Part shown: positions 53,534 to 63,900 of the stretch, in pieces
Layout of the letters: every line of letters begins with the position of its first letter
Numbering within the stretch: the stretch's first letter is position 1
Origin: CAVWGP01 sp963754645
GTDB lineage: Bacteria; Pseudomonadota; Alphaproteobacteria; Bin65
Assembly (NCBI GenBank): GCA_963754645.1
Contig: CAVWGP010000011.1
Coordinates: 124,001-188,000, forward strand
Length of the DNA stretch: 64,000 nt
Reading direction: 5' to 3'
Made by a program: the position numbers and the translations under genes
The notes under the pieces: model-generated
The model's database searches: none
What the model was told of the DNA's origin: nothing
The model's input: the letters and a program-made list of their open reading frames with translations, nothing else

Positions 53534-54988
53534 ATGGCGGAGCGCGACGATCTGATTGCCGCCCTCGACCGCTTTGCCGGCGCCGCCGTTCTCGTCGTCG
53601 GCGACATCATGCTCGATCGCTTCGTTTATGGCGAGGTCGAGCGCGTTTCGGCCGAGGCGCCGGTGCCGGTTCTCGCCGTCACGCGCGAAACCGAAATGCT
53701 CGGCGGCGCCGGAAATGTGGCGCGCAATCTCGCCGAGCTTGGCGCGCGCGCCGTTTGCATCGGCATCGCGGGCGACGACGCTGACGCCGCCAAGGTCGAG
53801 GTGCTGCTGCGCGGCTGCGCCGCCGGATCGACGCTGCTGCGCGACCCGACCCGGCCGACGACGCGCAAGACGCGGTTCATCGCCGGCGTGCAACAAATGA
53901 TCCGCGCCGACCGCGAGCGCGTTCACGCCGCAAGCGGCGCCATTGAGCGGCAATTGATCGCCGCCATCGGCGCCGCCGAGCCGGGCGCAATTGTGTTGTC
54001 CGATTACGGCAAAGGCGTGCTGACGGGCGCGGTCATCGCTGCCGCGTTTGCGCTGGCCAAGCGGCGGACGATTCCCGTGCTGGCCGATCCGCGGGGGCGC
54101 GACTACACGCGCTATCGCGGCGCAACCCTGGTGACGCCGAACCGCAAGGAATTGCACGAAGCCTCGGGCTTGCCGACGGCGGCGGATGCCGAAGTCGAGG
54201 CGGCGGCCCGCCATATCCAGAAAACCTGCGGCATTGCCGCCGTGCTCGGCACGCGCGGGCCGCAAGGCATGACGCTCATCGACGCCGCAGGCGGCGCGCA
54301 TCATATCGCCGCCGAGGCGCGCGAAGTGTTCGACGTTTCCGGCGCCGGCGACACGGTGATCGCAACGGTTGCGGCCGGCCTCGCCGCGGGCTTGCCGCTG
54401 CTCGCGGCCGTCAAGATCGCCAATTGCGCCGCCGGCATCGTCGTCGGCAGGGCCGGCACGGCGGTTGCGAGCCCCGCCGAGATTGCCAGCGCCTTGCAGC
54501 GGCAGGCCAACAGCGCGCCCGATAGCAAGATTGCCGATCGCGGCCGCACCATCGACCAAGCCGAGACTTGGCGGCGGCGCGGGCTGTGCATTGGATTCAC
54601 CAACGGATGCTTCGAGTTGCTGCATCCCGGGCACCTGCATTTGCTCGGCCAAGCGCGCCAGGCCTGCGATCGCCTCGTCGTCGGCCTCAACAGCGACGCC
54701 TCGGTGCGCCGGCTCAAGGGCGAAAGCCGGCCGGTGCGCGACGCAGCGGCGCGTGCCGCCGTGCTCGCGGCGCTGAGCGATGTCGATCTGGTGACGATCT
54801 TCGACGAGGACACGCCGGCGGCGCTGATCGAGGCGCTGCGGCCCGACGTGCTCGTCAAGGGCGCGGACTACGCGCTCGACAAGGTCGTCGGCGCCGAATT
54901 CGTGCAATCCTATGGCGGCCGCGTAATGCTCGCCGATCTGCTCCCGGGTCACAGCACAACGGCGACGGTGGCAAAGCTCCGCTCCTAG
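53534..54988 (+). CDS. hldE: bifunctional heptose 7-phosphate kinase / heptose 1-phosphate adenyltransferase
   Basis: A 484-residue fusion. The N-terminal ribokinase-like domain (VLVVGDIMLDRFVYGEVERV; DVSGAGDTVIATVAAGLAAG near 260-280) phosphorylates heptose 7-phosphate; the C-terminal nucleotidyltransferase (FTNGCFELLHPGHLHLLGQA near 355-374) adds AMP. Together with GmhA it yields ADP-heptose for the LPS core. The stop overlaps the convergent mmcB stop. Confidence 0.94.
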   Translation: MAERDDLIAALDRFAGAAVLVVGDIMLDRFVYGEVERVSAEAPVPVLAVTRETEMLGGAGNVARNLAELGARAVCIGIAGDDADAAKVEVLLRGCAAGSTLLRDPTRPTTRKTRFIAGVQQMIRADRERVHAASGAIERQLIAAIGAAEPGAIVLSDYGKGVLTGAVIAAAFALAKRRTIPVLADPRGRDYTRYRGATLVTPNRKELHEASGLPTAADAEVEAAARHIQKTCGIAAVLGTRGPQGMTLIDAAGGAHHIAAEAREVFDVSGAGDTVIATVAAGLAAGLPLLAAVKIANCAAGIVVGRAGTAVASPAEIASALQRQANSAPDSKIADRGRTIDQAETWRRRGLCIGFTNGCFELLHPGHLHLLGQARQACDRLVVGLNSDASVRRLKGESRPVRDAAARAAVLAALSDVDLVTIFDEDTPAALIEALRPDVLVKGADYALDKVVGAEFVQSYGGRVMLADLLPGHSTTATVAKLRS

Positions 54989-55467
54989 TCGTCGCGCCAG
55001 CCGGTCGAATTCGCCCCGAAGCCGGTCAATTGACCGAGCCGCGACGCGGCGATCAGGCCGAAGCGCAGGGTTTGCGCGCGGCGGCGGGTGCCGTTCATCG
55101 GCCGCTCCGGCGCCGCCCGGATGATCGCGGCATCGTGCTCGTCGGCCACCATCAGCCCATGCTCGGCCGGCAGGATTTCTTGCGGGAACCCGGGCGGCAC
55201 GGCGAAATAGTAGGAGTCGCAACACGCCAGGTACTCGGGCCATTTCGCGTCGGCGCGAAAATCCGCAACGCTGCTCTTGATTTCGACGATGACGAACTTG
55301 CCGGCCCGGTCGAGACCGGCAATGTCGGCGCGCCGGCCATCGCCGACGCGGAATTCGAGCAGCGCGCCGTAGCCGAGTTCGCCGAGTTTGCGGCACACGC
55401 CACGCGCGACCCGCAGCGCCGCCGGCGCAAGGTCATCCTGAAATCCAAGCGGAAGATTTGCATCCAT
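54985..55467 (-). CDS. MmcB-family DNA repair protein
   Basis: A 160-residue nuclease-fold protein of the alphaproteobacterial MmcB family, reported in Caulobacter as mitomycin C-resistance related. LLEFRVGDGRRADIAGLDRA and FVIVEIKSSVADFRADAKWP match the PD-(D/E)XK-like core (Asp and Glu-x-Lys). The ATG at 55467 is where family similarity starts. Confidence 0.82.
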   Translation of the reverse strand: MDANLPLGFQDDLAPAALRVARGVCRKLGELGYGALLEFRVGDGRRADIAGLDRAGKFVIVEIKSSVADFRADAKWPEYLACCDSYYFAVPPGFPQEILPAEHGLMVADEHDAAIIRAAPERPMNGTRRRAQTLRFGLIAASRLGQLTGFGANSTGWRDD

Positions 55468-55631
55468 GATCGCACCCCTCGTCGTGGCGCCGTCCCCGGC
55501 CGCCAATGCGGATTGGGCAGTATACAGAAGGCGAACGCAAGGGGAACGAGTGTCACGCCCTTTGCGCACAAATATCCTGGGAATCGCCAAAACCGCTTCC
55601 TATTTCTTCAAGAGAAGAGAAACGGTGTTTC

Positions 55632-56321
55632 ATGCGCCGCCGCTTAGCGACGATTGACCACCGCGCGCAAGACCGCGCGCTGCACCGCGAATCGCTCGTC
55701 AACGAAATCGCGAACGCGACGGTGCACGGCATCGGCGTCGGCTTGGCGATTACCGCGCTGGTCCTCGGCGTCGTCTATGCCGCGTTTACCGAAAGCGCCC
55801 GCGCCATTGTCGGGACGTCGATCTACGGCGCGACGCTTATATTCTGCTTTTTGGTGTCGACGCTCTATCACAGCATTCCGCGGCAACAGACCAAGCGCGT
55901 GCTGCTTGCCTTCGACCACTGCGCGATTTTTCTGCTGATCGCCGGCACTTATACGCCGATCACGCTCGTGATCCTGCACGGCTGGAAGGCCTGGCTGCTG
56001 TTCGGCCTGGTATGGGGCATGGCGCTGATCGGCGTTGCCCTGCGGCTTTTTTGGCTGCGCTACATCCACCCGGTTTTCATCTTGATCTACCTGGCGATGG
56101 GTTGGATCGGCGTCGCTTTCGGCAAGCCGTTGGCCGCCGGCTTGGGCTGGGAGGGCCTTACCTTGATCTTGATCGGCGGCCTATGTTTCACCGGCGGGCT
56201 GATCTTCTACGCGTGGCGCCGCTTGCCGTTCAATCACGCGCTCTGGCATCTCGCCGTGCTGGCCGGCGCGATCTTTCATTTCTTCGCGGTGTACGACCAC
56301 GTCCTGCCGCGCGCGGGCTGA
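55632..56321 (+). CDS. trhA: hemolysin III / TrhA family membrane protein
   Basis: A 229-residue protein with seven membrane helices of the PAQR/hemolysin III type: EIANATVHGIGVGLAITALV, STLYHSIPRQQTKRVLLAFD (His and Asp) and HLAVLAGAIFHFFAVYDHVL (metal-site histidines near the C-terminus). Function in bacteria is linked to membrane-energy homeostasis. The ATG at 55632 is preferred. Confidence 0.87.
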   Translation: MRRRLATIDHRAQDRALHRESLVNEIANATVHGIGVGLAITALVLGVVYAAFTESARAIVGTSIYGATLIFCFLVSTLYHSIPRQQTKRVLLAFDHCAIFLLIAGTYTPITLVILHGWKAWLLFGLVWGMALIGVALRLFWLRYIHPVFILIYLAMGWIGVAFGKPLAAGLGWEGLTLILIGGLCFTGGLIFYAWRRLPFNHALWHLAVLAGAIFHFFAVYDHVLPRAG

Positions 56322-56329
56322 GCCCTGGC

Positions 56330-57439
56330 CTAGCGGCCCTTTGCCATCAACCAAATGCAGATACCGGCGATCGCGAGGCCGATGCCGACGGCAATGCTGA
56401 TCTTGACCCAGCTATAGGGCCGCTCGCCTTCGACTTCGCCGGTTTGGCCGTTGATGAGAAATTGGTAGGACTTGCCGCCATAGCGGTAGGCGGCGAGCCA
56501 CACCGGCAGCAGGATGTGCTTGAACGTCAAGCCTTGCCAGTCGGTGCTGACATTGTGCACGCGCTGCTCGTCGCCGCCGATATCGCGCCGCACATCGTCA
56601 TGGATCGCGCTTTTCATGCGGCCCTGGGCTTCGACGAATCCGGTCTTGAGATCGACCTGATAGATTTCGCTGCGGAATCCGGCGAGATATTCGTTGCGAT
56701 AGGGCTGCAGCGAGGCGAGCCGCCAGGTATCGAGCTGATCGGCGTATTTCTTGGGCAGCGACTTGCTGGCAACCACCAGCACGTCGTCGAAGAAACGCTC
56801 GACGCTGCCGCGGACGCCGGTCCATCGAATTTCTCGCCGCCGGCGGGTTTCGGTGACTTGATTGCCGTCCTTGTCGCGGGTCGTGTATTGCTCGTCGACA
56901 TAATAGGCGTCGCCGCGCTCGCCCTCGTAATCCGAATAGGTATCGGCGTCGTAAGTCCAATAGGGCACGTACATGCCGACGAGCTTGCCTTCGGTTTGCG
57001 CGTATTTGACGAGGTTGCTGGGCGCGAACCATAGGTTGCCGAGCCACTTCTTCAGCGCTTCCTGGCCTTGCTTCTGATCGAGTTCGAAGGGCACGAGCGC
57101 CGCGGGCTGGATCGTGCGGACCGAATGGGTTTCGGCGACGACCGGGCTGCCGCAGAACGGGCACGATGCGGCGTGGATATTGGCGTCGAAGGTAAACTCC
57201 GCGGCGCAGGCGTCGCATTTGGCGACGCGCTTTTCCTCGGTCGGCTGCGTTTCCTCGAGCCGGCGCAGGCCTTCATCGAGATCCTGCTCCTCGATTTTGG
57301 CCCACGGCCGCTTCGGTATCGGATTTTCATGCCCGCAATGGTCGCACTTAACGGCGTCCGAGCCGGGCTTGAAGCGCAACTTGGCGCCGCAGGATTTACA
57401 CGGGAATTGATTGACCGTCTCGGCCACGGCTTCGCTCAT
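56330..57439 (-). CDS. zinc-ribbon membrane protein
   Basis: 369 residues. Two zinc ribbons lie at the N-terminus (FPCKSCGAKLRFKPGSDAVK with CDHCGHENP; KCDACAAEFTFDANIHAASC with PFCGSP), then a long domain with many aromatic residues, and a C-terminal membrane helix (ISIAVGIGLAIAGICIWLMA). It resembles proteins found next to SPFH/TelA genes; the molecular role is unknown. It starts nine bases after the SPFH gene stop and belongs to the 56-64 kb cluster. Confidence 0.7.
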   Translation of the reverse strand: MSEAVAETVNQFPCKSCGAKLRFKPGSDAVKCDHCGHENPIPKRPWAKIEEQDLDEGLRRLEETQPTEEKRVAKCDACAAEFTFDANIHAASCPFCGSPVVAETHSVRTIQPAALVPFELDQKQGQEALKKWLGNLWFAPSNLVKYAQTEGKLVGMYVPYWTYDADTYSDYEGERGDAYYVDEQYTTRDKDGNQVTETRRRREIRWTGVRGSVERFFDDVLVVASKSLPKKYADQLDTWRLASLQPYRNEYLAGFRSEIYQVDLKTGFVEAQGRMKSAIHDDVRRDIGGDEQRVHNVSTDWQGLTFKHILLPVWLAAYRYGGKSYQFLINGQTGEVEGERPYSWVKISIAVGIGLAIAGICIWLMAKGR

Positions 57440-57448
57440 GGCCGGCAA

Positions 57449-58552
57449 CTACCTCGGCGGCGGCGGGGGCGGTACGTTGGCGAACACGGCGGCAAGTTCG
57501 CCCACCTGGCCCGCCGGCGTCCAATTCGCCATGCCTTGCGACCAAACCAGCGTGTCGCGCGATAGCTGGCCCTGCGTCGCGCGCTGGGCCAGCGCCGCGA
57601 GATCGAACGGCCCTTGTTGCTGGCCGTTGACTGCCACGAAAAAACTCTTGGCGCTTGGCAGCGGCGGCGGTGCGGCAGCCGGCGCGGCGCCGCCCGGCTG
57701 GTTGAGCATATTGCCCATCTGCTGGGCCATGGCGAGGCCCATGCCCAGACCGACTCCGGCGCCCGCCGTGCCGCCGGGATTGGCCGCCGCGGCCTGGATC
57801 GCATCCGCGGCCTGGAACTGCGCGTAGCGGTTGAGATCGCCGATCACGCCCATGCTCGTGCGCTTGTCCATCGCCGCCTCGACCTCGGGCGGCAGCGAAA
57901 TATTCTCGACCAGCAAGCGCGTGAGCTCGATGCCGTATTTCAGGAAGTCGGGCGCGATCTTGCCGGTGATGAATTCGCCGAGCTGATCGTAGTTGCCCGC
58001 CAGATCGAGGACCGGAATGCCCGAACTGCCGAGCACATTGGTGAAGCGCGAGACGATGAGATTGCGGAGCTGCTCGGTGACTTCGTCGGTGGTGAAATGA
58101 TGATCGGTGCCGACGATTTCCTTGAGCAGGGCGACCGCGTCCTTCACGCGCATCTCGTAGGTGCCGAAGGCGCGCAGGCGCACCGCGCCGAATTCCTTGT
58201 CGCGCATCATGATCGGGTTCTTGGTGCCCCATTTGAGGTCGGTGAACCGCTTGGTGCTGACGAAATAGACCTCGGCCTTGAACGGGCTGTTGAAGCCGTG
58301 CTTCCAGGCCTGCAACGTCGACAGGATCGGGACGTTGGCGGTTTCCAGCACGTAACGGCCGGGCTGGAAAACGTCGGCGATCTGGCCCTCGTTGACGAAC
58401 ACCGCCATCTGGCTTTCGCGCACGGTCAGTTGCGCGCCGAATTTGATTTCGTTGCCCTGGCGTTCGAAGCGGTAGACCATCGTGTCGTTGGACGAATCGG
58501 TCCATTCGATCACGTCGATGAATTGGCCGGTAATCTTGTCCCATATGCCCAT
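57449..58552 (-). CDS. SPFH-domain protein with C-terminal GYF_2-like domain
   Basis: A 367-residue protein of the YdjL/virion-core type: GIWDKITGQFIDVIEWTDSS at the start and an SPFH core (QMAVFVNEGQIADVFQPGRY; ELTRLLVENISLPPEVEAAM). After a Gly/Pro linker the end is a GYF_2-like module (FFVAVNGQQQGPFDLAALAQ; WSQGMANWTPAGQV). SPFH proteins form membrane-associated rings or scaffolds. It is between the TelA and zinc-ribbon genes in the kinase-led cluster. Confidence 0.85.
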   Translation of the reverse strand: MGIWDKITGQFIDVIEWTDSSNDTMVYRFERQGNEIKFGAQLTVRESQMAVFVNEGQIADVFQPGRYVLETANVPILSTLQAWKHGFNSPFKAEVYFVSTKRFTDLKWGTKNPIMMRDKEFGAVRLRAFGTYEMRVKDAVALLKEIVGTDHHFTTDEVTEQLRNLIVSRFTNVLGSSGIPVLDLAGNYDQLGEFITGKIAPDFLKYGIELTRLLVENISLPPEVEAAMDKRTSMGVIGDLNRYAQFQAADAIQAAAANPGGTAGAGVGLGMGLAMAQQMGNMLNQPGGAAPAAAPPPLPSAKSFFVAVNGQQQGPFDLAALAQRATQGQLSRDTLVWSQGMANWTPAGQVGELAAVFANVPPPPPPR

Positions 58553-58639
58553 GGCTTACTCCTCGTTCGGTCGAGCCGCCCGATTATGCGGCAATATCCG
58601 TGAAATAGTCATTACGAGCGCGGCCGCGCCGGCGTTCCG

Positions 58640-59821
58640 CTAGGCGGGCTTCGCCGGCGGCGCCGAACCGGGCGGTAGGGCCGCTTGGGCGCGCGCCGAG
58701 GCCTGGGTCAACGCTTGCTTGAGCTGCGATTCGAGGCCGACAAGTTCCTTCTCCGCCTCGACGCGCTTCTTCTTGCCCTCGTCGGCGATCTGCAGGCTTT
58801 CCTCGATCGTGGCGATGAGCTGGGTGTGGGCGTATTTGACGGTTTCGATATCGACGATGCCGCGCTCGACCTGCTTGCGCACCTCGGCGTTGGACGAGCG
58901 CAGATTGTCGGCGTTGCGCTTCAACAATTCGTTGGTCAGGTCGGTCGCTTCCTTGATCGTCTTGGCGGCCTCGCCGGAGCGGTAGATCGTCACCGCTTGC
59001 GCGAGCTGCTGCTTCCACAGCGGAATCGTGTTCGCCATGGTCGAATTGATCTTGGTCACCAGGCTCTTGTCGTTTTCCTGGACCAGGCGAATGCTGGGCA
59101 GGCTCTGCATCGCCACCTGCCGGGTCAATTTGAGATCGTGGGTGCGGCGCTCGAGATCGTCGCGCATCTGGCGCAGGTCGCGCAGCGCCTGCGCCTTGAG
59201 CATGTCGCTCGACGCGCCGGCCTCTTTCGCGAGCGCCGGAATGATATCCTGGTCGAGCTGACGCAGCTTTTCGTCGCCGGCGGCGATGTAATCGGCGAGC
59301 GTGTGGTAGTAGGCGAGATTCGCCTCGTACAGCTTGTCGAGCTTGAAAATATCCTCGAGCATCTTGTTCTTGTGCTGATCGAGCTTGTTCGAGATCGAAT
59401 CGATCTGCTTGCGCACGTCTTCGTATTGCTGCACGAATTTGGCGATCGGATTTCCCGCGCCGAGAATGCGGCCCAAGAAGCCCGGCTTGTTGTTGGGGTC
59501 GAGCTCATCCACCTTGAAGCCGCGCAGCCTCGATAGCATGTCGCTCAACGCGGCGCCGGCCGGGCCGGTATCCTTGTTGCGCACGCCTTCGAGCATCGTC
59601 TCCGACACCGAGGTCAATTGCTCCTGCGCCTTGGTGCCGAAAAAGATGATCGAGTTGCTGTCCTTGATGTCGATCTCGGCCAAGACCGCGCCGATCCGCG
59701 CCTTGGCCTCGGCATCGGCATCCTTGTACGCAACCAGCGGCTGATTGACGGGCAGCGGCGGCGTCGCCGGCAGGGCGGGCGCCGCGGTGGCGGTCTGGGT
59801 TTGGGTTTCGGATGCGGCCAT
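58640..59821 (-). CDS. telA: toxic anion resistance protein TelA
   Basis: A 393-residue helical protein of the TelA/YaaN/YceH family. Signature blocks: VSETMLEGVRNKDTGPAGAA, FLGRILGAGNPIAKFVQQYE, LDQHKNKMLEDIFKLDKLYE and NTIPLWKQQLAQAVTIYRSG. Homologues are linked to tellurite and antibiotic resistance and often pair with XpaC, as here (42 bases upstream in transcript order). Confidence 0.92.
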   Translation of the reverse strand: MAASETQTQTATAAPALPATPPLPVNQPLVAYKDADAEAKARIGAVLAEIDIKDSNSIIFFGTKAQEQLTSVSETMLEGVRNKDTGPAGAALSDMLSRLRGFKVDELDPNNKPGFLGRILGAGNPIAKFVQQYEDVRKQIDSISNKLDQHKNKMLEDIFKLDKLYEANLAYYHTLADYIAAGDEKLRQLDQDIIPALAKEAGASSDMLKAQALRDLRQMRDDLERRTHDLKLTRQVAMQSLPSIRLVQENDKSLVTKINSTMANTIPLWKQQLAQAVTIYRSGEAAKTIKEATDLTNELLKRNADNLRSSNAEVRKQVERGIVDIETVKYAHTQLIATIEESLQIADEGKKKRVEAEKELVGLESQLKQALTQASARAQAALPPGSAPPAKPA

Positions 59822-59863
59822 GGTCGGTTCGTCCTTTATGCCGGAGGGGCCAATTTTCTTCGC

Positions 59864-60724
59864 TCACAGGCCTTCGCGCGTCAGACGGGTCTTGAGAACC
59901 TCGATCTGAGCGTCCAGGTCGAGCGTGTCGTTTTCGAGCAATTTCTGGCGCTGCTCGTCGAAGGTTTTCTGCATGTCGTCGAGCAAGCCGCGAAACCGCG
60001 ATTCCAGGTCGGGCGTCGGCGCTTTGGCGGATGTCGCCGCGTAGTTTTCGGTGACGTTCTTGGCGCCGTCGAGATAGACGTTCAAGAACTTGCGCGCGCG
60101 GCGCAAATCGCGCGGATCGTCTTCGATCAGGCCGAGGACTTTGTTGGCGGATTGAACGATGCCGCGAAGCTTCTGGCGCAACTCAAAGGCGGCGGCGCCG
60201 CCGAGCTTCTTGGCCGCCTCTTCGATAGCGCCGAGCTTGCCGCGCGCTTCCTGCAGCGCTTCGGCGACTTCCGCCGCCGACATGCCGGAACTGCCGTCGA
60301 CGCCCTTCTCGCCGCGCGCATCGAAACCGAAGGTGAGGAAGAAGCCGAGCAGCGCGCCCAAGGACGCGGCGAGCGCCGTTGGCAATGGGATCTTGGCGGC
60401 GAGCCAGCCCGAGAGAAACGTGGCGCCGGCGATGACGATGCCGCCCATGACCTTGTAGGGCACGCCGCCGGCGAGGGCCACGCGCTGGGATTTGAACTCG
60501 GCCGTCTTGACGATGCCGCGGCGCGCCAAGGAGGCGCCGAAAACGAACAGCACGAACAAGGCAAGGCTCGCCGCGAAGCCCGTGTAGCGCGTCGCCAACA
60601 ATTCGACGATCGCCTTGATGAAAAGCGGGATCGGCAAAACGTAGAGTATGAGCGAGGCTCCGCCGGCGCCGAACGAGCGCCGCGTGGCGGCCGCCCGCTC
60701 AGCGGCGGTCTGCGGCTGCGACAT
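59864..60724 (-). CDS. XpaC-like protein (5-bromo-4-chloroindolyl phosphate hydrolysis family)
   Basis: 286 residues. Two pairs of membrane helices fill the N-terminal half (LILYVLPIPLFIKAIVELLA; GFAASLALFVLFVFGASLAR; YKVMGGIVIAGATFLSGWLA). A helical cytoplasmic part has RGIVQSANKVLGLIEDDPRD and ARKFLNVYLDGAKNVTENYA typical of XpaC. In Bacillus xpaC is cotranscribed with the TelA homologue yaaN, matching the order here. The start overlaps the end of a 50-codon gene by 26 bases. Confidence 0.82.
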   Translation of the reverse strand: MSQPQTAAERAAATRRSFGAGGASLILYVLPIPLFIKAIVELLATRYTGFAASLALFVLFVFGASLARRGIVKTAEFKSQRVALAGGVPYKVMGGIVIAGATFLSGWLAAKIPLPTALAASLGALLGFFLTFGFDARGEKGVDGSSGMSAAEVAEALQEARGKLGAIEEAAKKLGGAAAFELRQKLRGIVQSANKVLGLIEDDPRDLRRARKFLNVYLDGAKNVTENYAATSAKAPTPDLESRFRGLLDDMQKTFDEQRQKLLENDTLDLDAQIEVLKTRLTREGL

Positions 60725-60851
60725 CGAATTGCGAATATTCGCTGGCAGTGAAAAAGCGGACGCCGCCGGTCAGCAGGCCGCCGATCACGGCGTAGCTGAC
60801 GCTGCCCAGGAGCAGCACAACGCCGATGAACTTGATAAAGCCACTGCCCAT
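60699..60851 (-). CDS. small membrane protein, 50 residues
   Basis: An unbroken frame from ATG (60851) to TGA (60699) reads MGSGFIKFIGVVLLLGSVSY, then AVIGGLLTGGVRFFTASEYS. One hydrophobic helix (residues 6-30) predicts a membrane peptide. The 26-base overlap with the xpaC-like start suggests coupled translation. No named family recognised; its place between kinase and XpaC marks it as part of the cluster. Confidence 0.6.
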   Translation of the reverse strand: MGSGFIKFIGVVLLLGSVSYAVIGGLLTGGVRFFTASEYSQFDVAAADRR

Positions 60852-60989
60852 GGGACCCCAATTTGCCGAGAGTGCAGCCTCAATGGCCGATACATAGTGC
60901 CGCGCGGCGGAAATCCAAGCCCCTCGCGCAAGCTGTCGGATGCGTCATTAACATAATTTCGACGATTGGCACCACGCTGTCGCAACGCA

Positions 60990-63900
60990 TCAGCCGGATT
61001 TCGGATTGTACCGAGGCGGTGGCGTTGACGGCGGTGTGGATGGCGGCGTGCTCGGTGGTGTCGAAGGCGGCGTATAGGTCGGCGGTGTCGAGGGCGGCGT
61101 ATAGGTCGGCGGCGGGCTCGTCGGCGTGCCCGAGGTCGAGGGCGGCGTGCGCGGCGGCGGCGTGCGCGGCACCACGGCGCGGCGCGCCGCGGCCAGCTCG
61201 GCCTTGGCCTGCTTTACGTCGGAGTCTCTGTCATCCAACGCCTCGGCCTCGTTGATCCGGCGTTCGGCGGCGTCGAGCTGCTTCTCGCGAATGAGCTTGC
61301 GGGCTTCGCTTGCGAGCTGATCGACGCGCGCGGCGATCGCCCGGATCAATTCTTTTTCGAAACGATCCTGATCGCGATTGAGCGCCGCCAGCTCGTCGCT
61401 GCGAATGCCGAAATCCGACGCCGCTTTCAACGTCCGCTCGAGTTTTGTGTTGGTTTGGCGCGCCTCATTCAGCCGACCGGCGCCGAGCTGGCGCTGCGCC
61501 AGCTCAAGCTCCTTGCGCCCTTCGGCGATCAAGGTCTTGAGCCTTTCGGCCTTTGCAGCGCCGTCCTTGCTGTCCTGCTCGGCGCGGGCCAGCCGCGCGC
61601 GCGCATCGAGCGCTTCGCGCGACCGCGCGTCGAGCGCGATCGCCTCGTCAATTTTCTTTTTCGCTTCGCCGAATTGCTTGGCTTCGATGAGCTTGTCGGC
61701 CTCGGCGATCAGCTCGCCAATGCGGGCGGCAAGCGATTTCTCGATATTCGCGGTGATGGTGTCGCGCGCTTGACGCAATTCCCGATATTCGGCCGATGCG
61801 GAATCGATCGAATTGATTTCGTTCACCTTGGCGCTCAGCAGGCCCACGAGGCGCCGCGCCTCGGCGAAATTCTTCGCTTCGAGCGCCCCGTTGGCCAGCC
61901 GCACGAATTCGCGGCCCTCTTCGCCGAGCTTTTTCAGCTTTTCGGCCGCGCTGCGGTCCTGGTCTTCGGCCTTGGAAAGCTCGGCGCGGACCGCGGCGAC
62001 ATCGCTATTGTTGCCGTCGAGCTTCTCCGCCTCCTCGATTTCCGCCTTGGCGCGAGCATATTGCTTGTTCCGAATATCGGCGCGCGCCGCCCGCAGCAAT
62101 TCCTGAACGCGAGCGCGGACCGCTTGCGTGACCGCGCCGCTGACCGCCTCGAGATCGCGCCGTAGCGCCGCGACGGTCGCAGCGGCCTTGTCGATGCCTT
62201 CGGCCTCGCGCAACTTGGCCTCGGCCTGGCTCAGCAGGGCGCGCGCTTCGGAATACTGCTTGTTGTCGAGCGCGTCCTTCGCCCGCCGCACGAAACCCTG
62301 CCCCTGCTCGACCGCCGCGGCCAATAGCTTGGCCCGTTGCTCGGCATCGCGCTTGCTGTTCGCTACCGCGGCATCGAGCTCGGCGCGCGCATTCGATATT
62401 TCGGCGGCCCCAGGGCTGAGTCTCTCGCCCTCGTCGAGCTTGCGGCGCGCGTCGTCGTATTTCTTATTGACGATATCTTGGTGCGCGTCGCGGGCCAGTT
62501 CGGCGACGCGCGACGCGATGGCCGCGGCGATCTGCTGCAGTATGGCATTGGTTTCGCCTTGCAGCGCCGCCGCGCCCTGCGCGCCCAGTTCCTGCGCCTT
62601 GCGCGCCGCCTCCAGTGCCTGCTGCGCCGCGGCGCGCGCTTCGAGATATTTGCGCTCGCCGAGCAAAGTTTTGGACCGGGCAATCAGCCTGGTGATTTCC
62701 GCCAGCTGCTGCCGCTGCTTCTCTTCGCGCTCCTGCTTGATCTTGGCGAGCTCCTCTCGGCGCGATTGGATGATGGGAGCCTCGGGCTTGAGTTCTTCGG
62801 CCTCGGCAAGATTCTTTTCGGCCTCATCGTACTTGCCATCACGCGCGTTTTTTTGCGCATCGGCCGCGAGCGAATCGACGCGCGCGTTGACCGCGGCGCT
62901 GACCGCGCCTTCGATGGCCTCGAATTCTTTTTTCAACGCCGCCGTTGCGACATTGGTCGGCTCGCGCCTTACCGCTTCGGCCAACGACAGCTTGAGTTCG
63001 GGAAGGCGTGCCTTCCCCTCCTTGATGCGCCCCGCGCCGAGATCGTCGCGGATTTTCTTGATCGTCGCGCGCGCCTCGTTGACGATCCCGACATAAGCCG
63101 GGCCGCCGCGAACTTCGTCGGGATTGCCCGCGATCGTTCCGCCCGTGGTCGTTCCGGGAGGCAAGGTTTTGGGCCCGTCAGACGGCGAGCCGCCCATAAA
63201 CGCAAACGCGCCGGCGCCCGCCAGCAACACGACACCGAGCGCCGCACCGGCATAAACCAGCGTCTTGCTTTTGCGCGGCGGCGCCGATTGCGTCTCGGCA
63301 TAGGCCGACGCCGCGTCCGCGTCGCCTTCGTCCTGCGGCGGCTCGGCGACGACCGTGCCGCGATCCACGTGCGAAGCGACATCCGCGGGCGGCGGCACAA
63401 CCGTTGGCCGCCGATTGCCGGATTTCCGCTCGGGCGCGGGCGGCTGAGCCGGGCGGCTCGGCGTGGGCCGATCGCGCGCCGGCGCTTGCTGCGGTGCGCG
63501 CGCCGACGGCTTGGCGCCGCCCGAAGGCCGGTTGCCGCCGGACGGCCGGCCTTCGGCCGCGGCTTGGCGCGCTTGAGCCGCTTGTCCGGTTTCGCTGGTC
63601 AATTGGCTGAGATTGCTCTTCGGCTGCTGCTGCTTGCCGTTGCCGCCCAGGAAAATCGTGGCGCCGGTTTGCGTCGGCCCACTCGGCTCGCTCTCGCCGT
63701 AGGCCGAGGCATCGCCGACCAGCATGGCGCGCCATTCTTCGCAAGTCTGCGGCCGGTCTTCGGCGAGGACGGCGAGCCCGCGATCGATGGCGGACAAGAG
63801 CGCTTCGCTATAGCGGCCGGCGGCGCGCTGCGTGGCCGAAACATAGGGGTCCTTGCGCACCCGCGCCGGGGCCTCCGGCGGGATCTGGCCAATCACCGCG

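Noticed and set aside
61005..61150. Short tandem DNA repeats resembling a CRISPR array
   Set aside because: They encode the Thr/Pro-rich tail of the kinase (TPPSTPP units); the repeats are far too short, without spacers.
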